Counted from the first letter of the stretch, positions 30,743 to 39,878 are shown. The stretch: 51,620 nucleotides of DNA from an uncultured Eubacteriales bacterium (GCA_902764285.1 CACWVN010000009.1:1-51620); one strand, 5' to 3'. Notes: generated by a model from the letters alone, not told the origin. Program-made: numbers and translations.

Positions 30743-33316
30743 ATGGCGGACAAGATCGTCATACTGGATGGATACAGCCTGATGTACCGCGCGTATCACG
30801 CGCTGCAGACGCCGATGACCGCCCCGGACGGCACGCCCACCAATGCGGTGCACGGCTTCGTGATGATGCTGCTGAAGGTGATCGAGGACGAGCGCCCCGA
30901 CGCCCTGGCCGTGGCCTTCGACCTGCACGCGCCCACGTTCCGCCACAACATGTACGACGGCTACAAGGCCACGCGCAAGCCCATGCCCGATGACCTGCGG
31001 GCCCAGGACCCGGTGATCCGCGAGATGATCGGTCTGATGGGGCTGACGACGCTGGAGTGCGAGGGCTACGAGGCCGACGACATCCTGGGCACGGTCTCCC
31101 GCTGGTGCGAGGAACACGGCGGCGAGGCGGTGCTGGTGACCGGCGACCGGGATTCCTTCCAGCTCTCCGGGCCGCACACCACCATCCTCTATACCAAAAA
31201 GGGCATCACCGACACCGTGCGCGTCACGCCGGATTATATCCGCGAAACGTATGGGCTGGAGCCCCGGCAGCTGATCGACGTGAAGAGCCTGATGGGCGAC
31301 GCCTCCGACAACATCCCAGGCGTGCCCGGCGTGGGCGAAAAGACCGCGCTGAAGCTGGTGCAGCAGTACGGCGGGCTGGAAAAGGTGCTGGACAGCGCCG
31401 ATGCCGACCAGAAGGGCAAGCTGCGCGAACGGCTGATGGAGGGCCGGGCGCTGGCGGAGATGAGCTACGCGCTGGCCGAGATCCACCGCGACGCGCCCGT
31501 CGAAATCGCGCCCGACGCGTGGCGGCTGGACGGCATCGCCGGCGCGCTGCCGCGGCTGCGGGAGCTGCGGATGAACGCGGCCATCCGGCGGCTGACGGAC
31601 GTGGCGAAGGAAGTGCTGCCCGACGCGCCTGTGCCGGCACCGGCCGCCCCGGCGCAGGACCTGCCACCAGTGGAGCGCTTTGCGGAACGCGCCGCGCTGG
31701 CCGCGCGTATTCTGGAACTGTCCGGAAGCGCGAAGTGGGCCGCGGTGCACATGGGCATGGAATTTACGCTGGCCACCGATTCGGCGCGGCTGGCGATGGC
31801 CCTGGGTGGCGACCTGCTGTCCCCGGGCATTTCCGATGAAGAAGCCTGGGCCGCGGCGCTGCCGCTGCTGGCGGCGGACTGCCCCAAGTACCTCTGCGAT
31901 CTGAAATCGATCCCGCTGGACCTTGGCGCGGTGAAGGGCGACATCCACGATGTGATGCTGGCCGCTTACGCGCTGAACCCGCAGCGGCCGGGCTTCGACG
32001 CCGAATCGCTGTGCATGCAGGAGGGTGTGGACGACTACCGGAGCCATTCCGCCTCGGCGCTGCGGACGCTGGCGCTGCAGCAGGCCAAACAGCTGGCGGA
32101 CAACGGCTTGGAGGATGTCTACCGGAAGATCGAGCTGCCGCTGGCCTACGTGCTGCGCGGCATGGAGGAAGAGGGCTTCCTGGTGGACGCGGACGTGCTG
32201 CGCGCGCTGGGCGAGGATTTCCGCGTCCAGATCGCGCGGCTGACCGACGAGATCGCAGAGATGGCCGGCGAGAAAATCAACCTGAACTCCCCGAAGCAGC
32301 TGGGCGAACTGCTGTTCACGCGGCTGGGCATCCCGTCTCCGAAGAAAAAGATCTCCACTAACGCCGAGGTGCTGGAACAGCTGTCCGGGAAATACCCGAT
32401 CTGCGGGAAGATCCTGGAATACCGCAAATACCAGAAGCTGGAATCCACGTACATCGACGCGCTGATCCCCATGCGGGACGCGAACGGCCGCATCCACACC
32501 CGCTTCGACCCGGTGGGCACGGCCACGGGCCGCATCTCCTCCGCGGAGCCGAACCTGCAGAACATCCCCGTGCGGACGGAGCTGGGCAAGGCCATCCGCG
32601 GCGCGTTCGTGGCGCGGCCGGGCTGGCTGCTGGTGGACGCCGACTATTCCCAGATCGAGCTGCGGGTGCTGGCGCACATCTCCGGCGATCCCACGATGAT
32701 CAACGCCTTCCGGGAGGGGCAGGACATCCATGCCCGCACCGCCGCCGAGGTCTACGGCGTGCCGCTGGACGAGGTCACGCCGCAGATGCGCTCGGCCTGC
32801 AAGGCGGTGAACTTCGGCATCGTGTACGGCATCTCCGAGTTTACGCTGGCGAAGAACATTGGCGTATCCCGCTTCGAGGCGAAGGATTTCATCGACCGCT
32901 ACTTCAACCGCTATCCCGGCGTGAAGGCGTACATGGATTCGGCGGTGAAAAAGGGCCACGCCCAGGGCTACGTCACCACGCTGATGGGCCGGCGGCGCTA
33001 TCTGCCGGAGCTGGCCAGCGCCAACTTCGCGGTGCGCTCCTTCGGCGAGCGCTGCGCGATGAACAGCCCCATCCAGGGCACCGCGGCGGACATCATCAAG
33101 CTGGCGATGATCGCCGTAGACCGCGCCCTGCGCGAGGAAAAGCTGCGCGCGAAGCTGATCCTGCAGGTGCACGATGAGCTGATCGTCGAGGCGCCCGAGG
33201 ACGAGGCCGGGCGCGTGCGCGAACTGCTGCGCCGCTGCATGGAGGGCGTGATGCCGCTGTCCGTGCCGCTGAAGACCGATATTTCCATTGGAGGCGATTG
33301 GCGTGCCTGCAAGTAA
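30743..33316 (+). CDS. polA: DNA polymerase I
   Basis: An 857-residue family A polymerase. The N-terminal 5' nuclease covers about 1-290 (ILDGYSLMYRAYHAL, YEADDILGT, TGDRDSFQL, MGDASDNIPGVPGVGEKTA). The middle segment (about 300-480) lacks the acidic 3'-5' exonuclease signatures, as in many Bacillota enzymes, so it is probably not proofreading. The polymerase domain has VDADYSQIELRVLAH (motif A, near 632), KAVNFGIVYG (motif B) and LQVHDELIVEAP (motif C). Motif B reads MRSACK where the common form is MRRAAK; Arg and Lys are kept. It overlaps coaE by 14 bases. Confidence 0.97.
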   Translation: MADKIVILDGYSLMYRAYHALQTPMTAPDGTPTNAVHGFVMMLLKVIEDERPDALAVAFDLHAPTFRHNMYDGYKATRKPMPDDLRAQDPVIREMIGLMGLTTLECEGYEADDILGTVSRWCEEHGGEAVLVTGDRDSFQLSGPHTTILYTKKGITDTVRVTPDYIRETYGLEPRQLIDVKSLMGDASDNIPGVPGVGEKTALKLVQQYGGLEKVLDSADADQKGKLRERLMEGRALAEMSYALAEIHRDAPVEIAPDAWRLDGIAGALPRLRELRMNAAIRRLTDVAKEVLPDAPVPAPAAPAQDLPPVERFAERAALAARILELSGSAKWAAVHMGMEFTLATDSARLAMALGGDLLSPGISDEEAWAAALPLLAADCPKYLCDLKSIPLDLGAVKGDIHDVMLAAYALNPQRPGFDAESLCMQEGVDDYRSHSASALRTLALQQAKQLADNGLEDVYRKIELPLAYVLRGMEEEGFLVDADVLRALGEDFRVQIARLTDEIAEMAGEKINLNSPKQLGELLFTRLGIPSPKKKISTNAEVLEQLSGKYPICGKILEYRKYQKLESTYIDALIPMRDANGRIHTRFDPVGTATGRISSAEPNLQNIPVRTELGKAIRGAFVARPGWLLVDADYSQIELRVLAHISGDPTMINAFREGQDIHARTAAEVYGVPLDEVTPQMRSACKAVNFGIVYGISEFTLAKNIGVSRFEAKDFIDRYFNRYPGVKAYMDSAVKKGHAQGYVTTLMGRRRYLPELASANFAVRSFGERCAMNSPIQGTAADIIKLAMIAVDRALREEKLRAKLILQVHDELIVEAPEDEAGRVRELLRRCMEGVMPLSVPLKTDISIGGDWRACK

Positions 33317-33971
33317 TTTCCTGACTATGCCGAAATCCTTTCGCGATTCCGGCGACCCGCGCGGCGGCTGGCCCTATGTCATCGGGCTGACCGGCGGCAT
33401 TGGCTGCGGGAAATCCGAGGCGGCGAAGTACCTGGAATCGCTGGGCGCGGTCCGCTTTGACGCCGATGAGGTGTCCCGGGCGCTGACGGCTCCGGGCGGC
33501 GAGGCGCTGCCGGCCATCCGCGAACGGTTCGGCGAAGGCGTGTTCAACGCCGACGGCACGCTGGATCGTTCCGCGCTGGCGCGGATCGTGTTCGCCAGCG
33601 CGCCGCACCGCCGGGCGCTGGAGGCGATCCTGCATCCGCTGGTGCAGCGCGAGATGATGAAGTGCCTGGACGCGGCCGGCGAAGCGGGCGAGAGGGTGGT
33701 CATCCTGGATGTGCCGCTGCTGTTTGAAACAGGCATGGACGCGCTGTGCGACGAGACCTGGACGCTGTACCTGGACCGGGAGATGCAGATTTCCCGCATC
33801 GCCGTGCGCGACGGGCTGAGCCGCGAGGACGCCGAAGCCCGCATCGACAGCCAGATGCCTGCCGATGAGCGCATTGCCCGCGCCACCCGCGCCATCAACA
33901 CCGACCAGCCCATCGAGCGCACGCGGTCGGAGCTTTCCCAGCTGTACCACGCGGCGCTGAAGCGCCCCTGA
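33303..33971 (+). CDS. coaE: Dephospho-CoA kinase
   Basis: A 222-residue P-loop kinase catalysing the last step of CoA synthesis. It has Walker A GLTGGIGCGKS, then FDADEVSRALTAPGG, HPLVQREM, DVPLLFETGMD (the lid/Walker B region) and a C-terminal NTDQPIERTRSELSQLY. GTG 33303 is chosen because GGAGG lies 9 bases upstream; a TTG at 33288 lies inside that site. An extension of about 20 residues precedes the P-loop. The polA-coaE-transglycosylase order is common in Clostridia. Confidence 0.95.
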   Translation: MPASNFLTMPKSFRDSGDPRGGWPYVIGLTGGIGCGKSEAAKYLESLGAVRFDADEVSRALTAPGGEALPAIRERFGEGVFNADGTLDRSALARIVFASAPHRRALEAILHPLVQREMMKCLDAAGEAGERVVILDVPLLFETGMDALCDETWTLYLDREMQISRIAVRDGLSREDAEARIDSQMPADERIARATRAINTDQPIERTRSELSQLYHAALKRP

Positions 33972-33993
33972 CGCGCCGGAAAACGGAGGCAGA

Positions 33994-34656
33994 ATGACCC
34001 CAAAACCACTGGAAAAACGCGCGCCTTCCGCCCGGAGCGGCCGCGCGCGGACCTCGCGAAAGCGCCGCCGGGCCAAGGCCGCCCGCCGGATCGCCGCGAT
34101 CACCACCATCGCCGTGCTGGCGCTGGCGCTGCTCGCGGTCGGCGTCTGGATGGTATTTTTGCGGCATCCGGATCTGGTCATCCAGAATTATTCGATGGAA
34201 TACGAATCGCTGATCCGCGCGCGCGCGGCGGAGAACGAAGTGCCGCCGGCCTTCGCGGCGGCGGTGATCCTGGCGGAATCCAGCTACCGGCCCGACGCCG
34301 TGTCCACCGCGAACGCCCAGGGGCTGATGCAGCTGCTGCCCTCCACGGCGGAATGGATTGCCGGCAAGCTGGGCGAAACCTACGTCGAGGGCTGCCTGTT
34401 CGATCCCGAAACGAACGTAAAATACGGCTGCTGGTACCTGGGCTTTCTGCTGCGCCGTTTCGGCGGCGACATGCGCTGCGCCGCCGCGGCCTACCACGCG
34501 GGGCAGGGCACGGTGGACGGGTGGCTGCAAGACCCGCAATACAGCGCCGACGGCGCGTCGCTGGACGCGATTCCCTACAGTTCTACGGATACTTATGTCA
34601 AGAGGGTATTGAAATACTATGAGAAGTATGAAAAGCTGTACGCTCCGGCGGATTAG
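33994..34656 (+). CDS. Membrane-anchored lytic transglycosylase (SLT domain)
   Basis: A 220-residue protein with a basic cytoplasmic N-terminus, a membrane helix at about 33-53 (IAAITTIAVLALALLAVGVW) and an extracellular SLT domain at about 65-215. The catalytic glutamate is in AVILAESSYRPDAVS, followed by NAQGLMQLLPSTAEWIA and AAAAYHAGQGTVDGWL. It cleaves the glycan strands of peptidoglycan. GGAGG precedes the ATG, 22 bases after coaE. Its 3' end overlaps the next gene by 38 bases. Confidence 0.92.
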   Translation: MTPKPLEKRAPSARSGRARTSRKRRRAKAARRIAAITTIAVLALALLAVGVWMVFLRHPDLVIQNYSMEYESLIRARAAENEVPPAFAAAVILAESSYRPDAVSTANAQGLMQLLPSTAEWIAGKLGETYVEGCLFDPETNVKYGCWYLGFLLRRFGGDMRCAAAAYHAGQGTVDGWLQDPQYSADGASLDAIPYSSTDTYVKRVLKYYEKYEKLYAPAD

Positions 34657-36232
34657 CGCGCTGCTGCTGGCGCTGCTGCTGGCGGCGCCGGCCGCCCTGG
34701 CCGACGACCTGGCCTCTGACCTGGGCGGCGGTTATGTCGCCGCGGATCCGAACGCCGCGCCGCCGACGGAGGTGGATATGACCTTCGCCGACGTGGTCAT
34801 CGGCTACATAGAGCCCGGCTTCGCCGAAATCAGCCCGGTCAGGTGCACCGAATGGGATATGATCAGCATCAACCAGCTGGTCTATGAGCCGGTGGTGGAC
34901 ATGGACGACAGCATGAAACCCATCCCCATGCTGGCCGACAACTGGGAGCAGGACGGCAAGTATTGGAAATTCAACCTGCGCAGCGGCATCCAGTTCCACA
35001 ACGGCCTGGAATTGACCGCCTATGACGTGGTGGCCAGCTATCAGGCGATCCTCGCCTCCGGCAGCGCCAACCCCTATTACGCGCGGCTTTCGATGATCAA
35101 GGAAATGCAGGCGATGGATGTCTACACCGTGATCGTGAAGGCGCGCAATTCCAGCCTGCTGACGCTGTACGCCATGAATTTCCCCGTCATGCAGTATGAA
35201 ACCGTGAACGATCAGATCCCCCGCGGCACCGGCCCCTACTGGTACATCCAGTATGACCCCGACGGCACGATCCGCCTGGAGGCCAACCCGCTGTGGTGGA
35301 AGAAGCAGCCCGGGGTGCAGAGCATCCTGCTGCGGCGCTACGATACCCCCGGCGATGCCATCGAGGCCATCCAGACGCGCCAGATCAGCATGCTCTCCAC
35401 CAAGAGCCCGAAGGCCTCCTTCAGCCGGAAGCTGGCGGACCTGACCAGCCTGGATTATCCCACGCTGACCTATGAGATGCTGGTTCCGAATCTGAGCAGC
35501 TCGTCCATCATGTCCGATATCAACGTGCGCAAGGCCGTGATGTACGCCATCGACCGCTCGCTGCTGGCCGCGAACGCCTATCTGGATATGACCATCCAGA
35601 GCGAAGTGCCCGTGGTGCCCAACTGCTGGCTGTATGAAAGCCAGAGCGCCATCTATTATTACAGCCCCGAGCGCGCGCTGCAGATGATGAACAATTCGGG
35701 GTGGATCGACCTGACCGGCGACGGCGTGCTGAAGAAGAAAAACGGCATCATGCTGCAGGAGCCCCGGATCCAGATCATCACCTACAACGAATCCACGAAT
35801 TCCATCCGCGAGAAAGCTGTCTACATGATCAAGGACTATCTCGAGGCCATCGGCATCACCGTGTCCGTATCGGTGCTGTCCCGGGACAAGGTGCGCGACC
35901 GCATCAAGCACCGGGAATACGACCTGGCGCTCATCGGCGTCAATCTCAGCGAGATTCCGGAAATCTCTTCTGTCGTGGGCACGGACGGTTCGCTGAATTA
36001 CAACTATTACAGCGACAACCTGATGGATATGTACATCACCGCCGCCCATTCCGCGACCAACGAAGAAACCCTGCTGAAGGCCTACAGCGATATTCAGCTG
36101 ACCATCGCCGATCAGCTGCCGATACTCGGCCTGGTGTTCCGCACCGGCACGGTGCTGTCCTCGCGCCCCATCGGCGGGCTGTCCGGCCTGCGCGCCTATG
36201 ACAATTTCAACGGGTTCGAGTTCCTGAAGTAA
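34619..36232 (+). CDS. Extracellular solute-binding protein, family 5 (oligopeptide type)
   Basis: A 537-residue SBP_bac_5 protein. The signal peptide runs to about residue 30 (LLLALLLAAPAALADD); it has no lipobox cysteine at the cleavage site. Family features are EPVVDMDDSMKPIPMLADNW, WKFNLRSGIQFHNGLELTAYDVVASY, RGTGPYWYI, VRKAVMYAIDRSLLA-like NVRKAVMYAIDRSL and YDLALIGVNLSEI. No ABC permease or ATPase gene is adjacent, so it is an orphan receptor. Start ATG 34619 has GAGGG 12 bases upstream; ATG 34628 is an alternative. The 38-base overlap with the transglycosylase gene implies translational coupling. Confidence 0.9.
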   Translation: MRSMKSCTLRRISALLLALLLAAPAALADDLASDLGGGYVAADPNAAPPTEVDMTFADVVIGYIEPGFAEISPVRCTEWDMISINQLVYEPVVDMDDSMKPIPMLADNWEQDGKYWKFNLRSGIQFHNGLELTAYDVVASYQAILASGSANPYYARLSMIKEMQAMDVYTVIVKARNSSLLTLYAMNFPVMQYETVNDQIPRGTGPYWYIQYDPDGTIRLEANPLWWKKQPGVQSILLRRYDTPGDAIEAIQTRQISMLSTKSPKASFSRKLADLTSLDYPTLTYEMLVPNLSSSSIMSDINVRKAVMYAIDRSLLAANAYLDMTIQSEVPVVPNCWLYESQSAIYYYSPERALQMMNNSGWIDLTGDGVLKKKNGIMLQEPRIQIITYNESTNSIREKAVYMIKDYLEAIGITVSVSVLSRDKVRDRIKHREYDLALIGVNLSEIPEISSVVGTDGSLNYNYYSDNLMDMYITAAHSATNEETLLKAYSDIQLTIADQLPILGLVFRTGTVLSSRPIGGLSGLRAYDNFNGFEFLK

Positions 36233-36245
36233 CGGTCCTCCCTAT

Positions 36246-36277
36246 AAAAAGATCCGCCTGGAAAGGCGGATCTTTTT
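36246..36277. terminator. Bidirectional terminator
   Basis: AAAAAGATCCGCCT and AGGCGGATCTTTTT form a perfect 14-base stem with a GGAA loop. It serves the convergent solute-binding protein and heparinase-like genes. Confidence 0.93.
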
Positions 36278-36287
36278 GCGCTTTTGA

Positions 36288-37940
36288 TTATCCCTGCTGG
36301 CGGGTAAACACGAACGCGAAGAACGCGCGGTCCACCCGGGCGGCGCTCAGCGAAATGCGGTACAGCGGCTTTCCGTCGGCGTCGCCAGCGGGAAACCGGC
36401 GGTCCATCGGCTGGATGTCCGCGCTCAGCTCGCCCTCCCACACCATGTCCACCGGGCCAAGGCGCAGGCCGTTCATCAGCCGCTCGGGCCTTTCGGGCGT
36501 GATGAAATCGAAGCGCACCGCCGCGGGCTCGGTCAGGTCAAAGGCGTCCACCACGCGCAGCGCCTCCTCCCGGCGCAGCACCATGGCCGTGCGCTGGCAG
36601 GTGCGCACGCCCGCGCCGGCGGGATAGGCGTTCGTCAGGTCCACGGACATCAGTTCCCGCTCATCCCGCACGTCGAATTCCGCCGGGCAGGCGTCGACGT
36701 CGAAGGCCGCGCTGCCGTCGATCGCGCCTGAACCGTTCAGCTGGGAATGCCCGCCGATGACGGGCACGCAGGCCGCTTCCGGAATCTCCACCAATATCGG
36801 CTGCCTGCCGGCGAACAGCGCCAGGCTTCCGGCGTTGCCCCGGCCCGCGCCGGTGTGCACGGCGCAGGTCATGCCGTCGAATCGGGACACCATCAGCCGG
36901 TTGTGGGCGGTGGCCGCATGCTTCAGCCGCGGCGGCTTGCCCGCTTCGGCGGCGAGCATCGACGCGCAGGACATATCCAGCAGCCGCCCGGTCAGCGTGG
37001 CGGAGGGCAGCTTGCAGGCGCGGTGCTGCTTCGCGCCCAGCGCGGCCAGCGCCTCGTCGTTGGCGGCCAGGCCGATGCGGAACAGCTCCTGCCCGGAGAC
37101 GGGCGGGCGCATATCGCCGGAGGCGGGATCGACGAAATAATCGTCGCCCAGCCAGGCGAAGAGCAGTTCGTCCAGCCATTCCGGCGTCGGGTATACCTCC
37201 GTCAGGTCGGCCTCGCCCCGGGTCGCCTTGCGCGCCAGCAGGCAGAAATCGGTGACGGCGGCGGTCTCCGCGGCCCGTTCGGCCAGCGGCAGCACCCGGC
37301 TTTCGCGGTTGGCGACGGCCTGGTCCAGCATGCGCAGCCCCTGCTTCAGTATGGCGTTGCGCCGGGAAACGTCGTCCTCCAGCAGCAGCGCGGCCAGCAG
37401 GATATCGCACAGGATGCACAGCGGCCGGTCGCCGCGGCCTCGCATGAACGGATAATCGGCGTGGGCCAGGAACGGGGAAAACACGCGGCGTCGCACTTCA
37501 TACTGGATTTTTCCCGTCACGCGGGAATCCAGGCGCTCCCCGAAGCCCCGGACGCTCCAGGCCAGCAGCATGGCCGTTTCGGCGCACTGAAAGTCGATTT
37601 CCGGATGGCGCTCGTCATCGAAGGCGGCGCGGCGCCGGTTTTCCGACCAGACGGATTCCTCGGCGATCATGCAGATCAGATCGGCGGCGCGCTCGACGAC
37701 GGCGTCGTCCGGCTCCACCAGCATCAGCGCCTCCAGCGCCTGCCGCCGCGCCCGCTGCTGGCGCAGCCAGGCCGCGGGATCGGCCAGCCGCTCGGAAAGC
37801 CGCATGGCGGGCAGATCCCGGCTCATGGCCAGATGCGCCCCGGCCTGGGCCCATTCCCGCATGCCGCCGGGCGCGCGCGGGGAAGGCAGACTCTCGGGGC
37901 GCGCCAGAGCGCTCAATGCCGAATAGACGCGGGAAAACAC
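36288..37940 (-). CDS. Heparinase II/III-like protein
   Basis: A 550-residue protein. The N-terminal half is an alpha-helical toroid type (WSENRRRAAFDDERHPEIDF, LAWSVRGFGERLDSRV, DYPFMRGRGDRP). The C-terminal half is the beta-sandwich of Hep_II_III proteins (HAATAHNRLMVSRFDGMTCA, GRGNAGSLALFAGRQPILVE, PVIGGHSQLNGSGA, VDLTNAYPAGAGVRTCQR, RVVDAFDLTEPAAVRFDFIT). It has no signal peptide, so it should be cytoplasmic and act on imported oligosaccharides or uronides. GTG 37940 has AAAGGGGG 8 bases upstream; the in-frame GTG at 37949 overlaps that site. The substrate is unknown. Confidence 0.8.
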   Translation of the reverse strand: MFSRVYSALSALARPESLPSPRAPGGMREWAQAGAHLAMSRDLPAMRLSERLADPAAWLRQQRARRQALEALMLVEPDDAVVERAADLICMIAEESVWSENRRRAAFDDERHPEIDFQCAETAMLLAWSVRGFGERLDSRVTGKIQYEVRRRVFSPFLAHADYPFMRGRGDRPLCILCDILLAALLLEDDVSRRNAILKQGLRMLDQAVANRESRVLPLAERAAETAAVTDFCLLARKATRGEADLTEVYPTPEWLDELLFAWLGDDYFVDPASGDMRPPVSGQELFRIGLAANDEALAALGAKQHRACKLPSATLTGRLLDMSCASMLAAEAGKPPRLKHAATAHNRLMVSRFDGMTCAVHTGAGRGNAGSLALFAGRQPILVEIPEAACVPVIGGHSQLNGSGAIDGSAAFDVDACPAEFDVRDERELMSVDLTNAYPAGAGVRTCQRTAMVLRREEALRVVDAFDLTEPAAVRFDFITPERPERLMNGLRLGPVDMVWEGELSADIQPMDRRFPAGDADGKPLYRISLSAARVDRAFFAFVFTRQQG

Positions 37941-37958
37941 TACGGGCACCCCCTTTGG

Positions 37959-37993
37959 GAGAGTTGAGAGTTAAGAATTGAGAGTTGAGAGTA
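37959..37993. repeat. GAGAGTTGA-type tandem tract
   Basis: Four degenerate copies of GAGAGTT(G/A)A in 35 bases, between two minus-strand genes. It is low-complexity and unrelated in sequence to the GGGAGTA tracts but similar in style. Confidence 0.6.
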
Positions 37994-38026
37994 TATGGTT
38001 TGGAGTATGCAGTACAGACAGGGCGG

Positions 38027-38758
38027 TCAGCCGCGGTCGATGTGCGTGAACGTGTAGCTGCCGACGGATACGGCCACGGCCAGATTCAGCGAATCGATTT
38101 CCGGGCTCTGGGGGATGAACACGCTCTGGCCCAGCCGGGCGAAGCGGGCGGGCAGTCCGGTCTGTTCGTTGCCGAACACCAGCGAAAAGGGCGGCCGCGC
38201 CTCCCGGGCCACGTCGTTCAGCGGCCGCGCGCCGTCCAGCATGAACGGGTAGAGCGGCCGGTCGGGGTGCTCGACGCGATAGGCGTCGAAATCGTCGTAC
38301 ACCCGCACCCGCAGTTTGAAGAACGCGCCCATCGACGCCCGCAGCACGTGGGGATCGAACACGTCCACGCAGGGACGGACCACCGCCACGTCGCGGATGC
38401 CGAATCCCAGCAGCGAGCGCATGGCCGTGCCGGCGTTGCCGGCGTCGGAGATCTGGCACAGCACGGCGTGGTTCCCGGCGGGATCGAGGGCGCAGTCGTA
38501 TTTCCTGAAAACCAGGCCCGCGAAGCAATTGTCCTTCTTCGATTCCCGGCGCAGCACCCGCTCGGCCATCTCTTCGCGGACGCCCAGTTCCGCGCAGCGC
38601 TCGCGCAGCTTGGCGACGCCCTCGTTTTCCAGCCCCTGGGGATGCAGCAGCAGCCGCAGCGCGCATTCGGGCCGGGCCTCCAGCAGCATCAGCGCGGGAA
38701 ACACCCCCAGCTGGTAGCTGTAATCCAGCTTGCGGGAATAGGGCTCAAGCTTGGGCAT
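38027..38758 (-). CDS. SPOUT (TrmH/SpoU family) RNA 2'-O-methyltransferase
   Basis: A 243-residue protein. The N-terminal third is a substrate-recognition region (MPKLEPYSRKLDYSYQLGVF ... LRRESKKDNCFAGLVFRKYD). The C-terminal SPOUT knot has motif 1 DAGNAGTAMRSLLGFG, motif 2 LVFGNEQTGLP and motif 3 FIPQSPEIDSLNLAVAVSVG. It methylates ribose in tRNA or rRNA with S-adenosylmethionine; the site is unknown. ATG 38758 has GGGAG 8 bases upstream. It lies 94 bases after the alpha/beta hydrolase gene, same strand. Confidence 0.92.
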   Translation of the reverse strand: MPKLEPYSRKLDYSYQLGVFPALMLLEARPECALRLLLHPQGLENEGVAKLRERCAELGVREEMAERVLRRESKKDNCFAGLVFRKYDCALDPAGNHAVLCQISDAGNAGTAMRSLLGFGIRDVAVVRPCVDVFDPHVLRASMGAFFKLRVRVYDDFDAYRVEHPDRPLYPFMLDGARPLNDVAREARPPFSLVFGNEQTGLPARFARLGQSVFIPQSPEIDSLNLAVAVSVGSYTFTHIDRG

Positions 38759-38852
38759 GTTCGTTCTCCCTTCGGAGTAGAATAAGGATAGCGGGGAATC
38801 GGGAACGCGGGCAGAACCTGTCCGCGGCGCGCCGCTCCAGCTGTCGCCGCGT

Positions 38853-39674
38853 TCACGCGTTGTAACGGATCCAGCCGCGCAGGTAATCCCGAAGGGCCTT
38901 GCTGTGGGTCTCCATGGGGAAGTGGCCGGCGCTGGCCAGCCGGTGGATCTCCGCGTCCGGCAGCAGCGCGCGAATCTGCGCCAGCCGGGCATCGTCGATC
39001 AGCGGGTCGCGCCCGCCGATCAGCGCCATCGTGGGGCAGAACCCCATGCCCTGCCGGGGCGGCGAGGCGCTTCGGCGCAGCATGCGCAGGAACGCGCCGC
39101 GGGCGCCGGGCCGCGTCAGCGGCGCGCGCATGCGGTCTATGATATAATCGTCCATCGGATAGCCGGAATAGTATTCGATCATGCGCCGGAACCGCCCGGC
39201 GACGAGCACGTTGGCGTCGTACCATCGCTCCGCGCCGCCGTCGCTGCGGCGGGCGATGTCCACCGAAAACGTGGGGGAAATATGGATCTGCGTCTTGGCA
39301 CTGTCGGGATACATCGCCGCCATGCGCAGGATCACCCCGCAGGCCAGCCCGTGCCCGCACAGGTGCCACAGCGAGAGCGGCGTGCCGAAAGCGCGGTCCA
39401 CTTCGTCCAGCACGCCCCAGACCAGCCGGGCCCGGACGTCGTCGTCCTGGGAAATGCCGCAATCGCTGCGGCCGAAGCCGGGCAGATCCACCATCACCGC
39501 CAGGCAGCCCAGGCTGGAGAGCTCCGGCAGGAGCTTGCGCCAGTGAAACGTGTTGATCAGCGGCGATGACAGCAGCAGCACGTGGTTGCGGATCGGGGTT
39601 TCGGGGCGGACGACGCTGAAATGAACGCGCGCGCCTGAAAAGGACAGGTATCGGCTCTCCTCCGTCAAACGCAC
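38853..39674 (-). CDS. Alpha/beta-hydrolase-fold protein lacking the nucleophile serine
   Basis: A 273-residue protein of normal fold length: HVLLLSSPLINTFHWRKLLP, MVDLPGFGRSDCG, then the elbow region WHLCGHGLACGVILRMA. The G-x-S-x-G serine of active relatives is replaced by glycine (GHGLACG). The acid and histidine positions are kept (IGGRDPLIDDARL and LASAGHFPMETH). It may be a non-catalytic binding protein or use another residue. The start at GTG 39674 is weakly supported because the purine-rich GGGG is only about 4 bases upstream. It is divergent from the FmdB-like gene. Confidence 0.78.
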   Translation of the reverse strand: MRLTEESRYLSFSGARVHFSVVRPETPIRNHVLLLSSPLINTFHWRKLLPELSSLGCLAVMVDLPGFGRSDCGISQDDDVRARLVWGVLDEVDRAFGTPLSLWHLCGHGLACGVILRMAAMYPDSAKTQIHISPTFSVDIARRSDGGAERWYDANVLVAGRFRRMIEYYSGYPMDDYIIDRMRAPLTRPGARGAFLRMLRRSASPPRQGMGFCPTMALIGGRDPLIDDARLAQIRALLPDAEIHRLASAGHFPMETHSKALRDYLRGWIRYNA

Positions 39675-39704
39675 GCACCCCGATTCACGATTTCAATTTA
39701 TCTT

Positions 39705-39733
39705 ATTCTATCATAACGGCCGGCGTTTGGCAA
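39705..39733 (-). promoter_or_regulatory. Promoter of the alpha/beta-hydrolase gene
   Basis: Minus strand: TTGCCA (39733-39728), a 17-base spacer and TAGAAT (39710-39705). Confidence 0.6.
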
Positions 39734-39849
39734 TCCGCGAACCGGCCGCGCGGCGCTTTTTTCCCGTCGGGCGGGAGACCGGGAAAGTTAAATTTCCGGC
39801 CATAGTCCTCGGAAATAGCGTCGTTCGGGTAATAAGCACGTAAACAGTC

Positions 39850-39878
39850 TTGCCTGAAACCGGGAACTATTGTATAAT
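39850..39878 (+). promoter_or_regulatory. Promoter of the fmdB-like/murA unit
   Basis: TTGCCT (39850-39855), a 17-base spacer and TATAAT (39873-39878), 42 bases before the ATG. Confidence 0.8.

Noticed and set aside
30620-33172. Minus-strand open frame of 850 codons opposite polA
   Set aside because: It is a shadow of DNA polymerase I with no recognisable motif or ribosome binding site.
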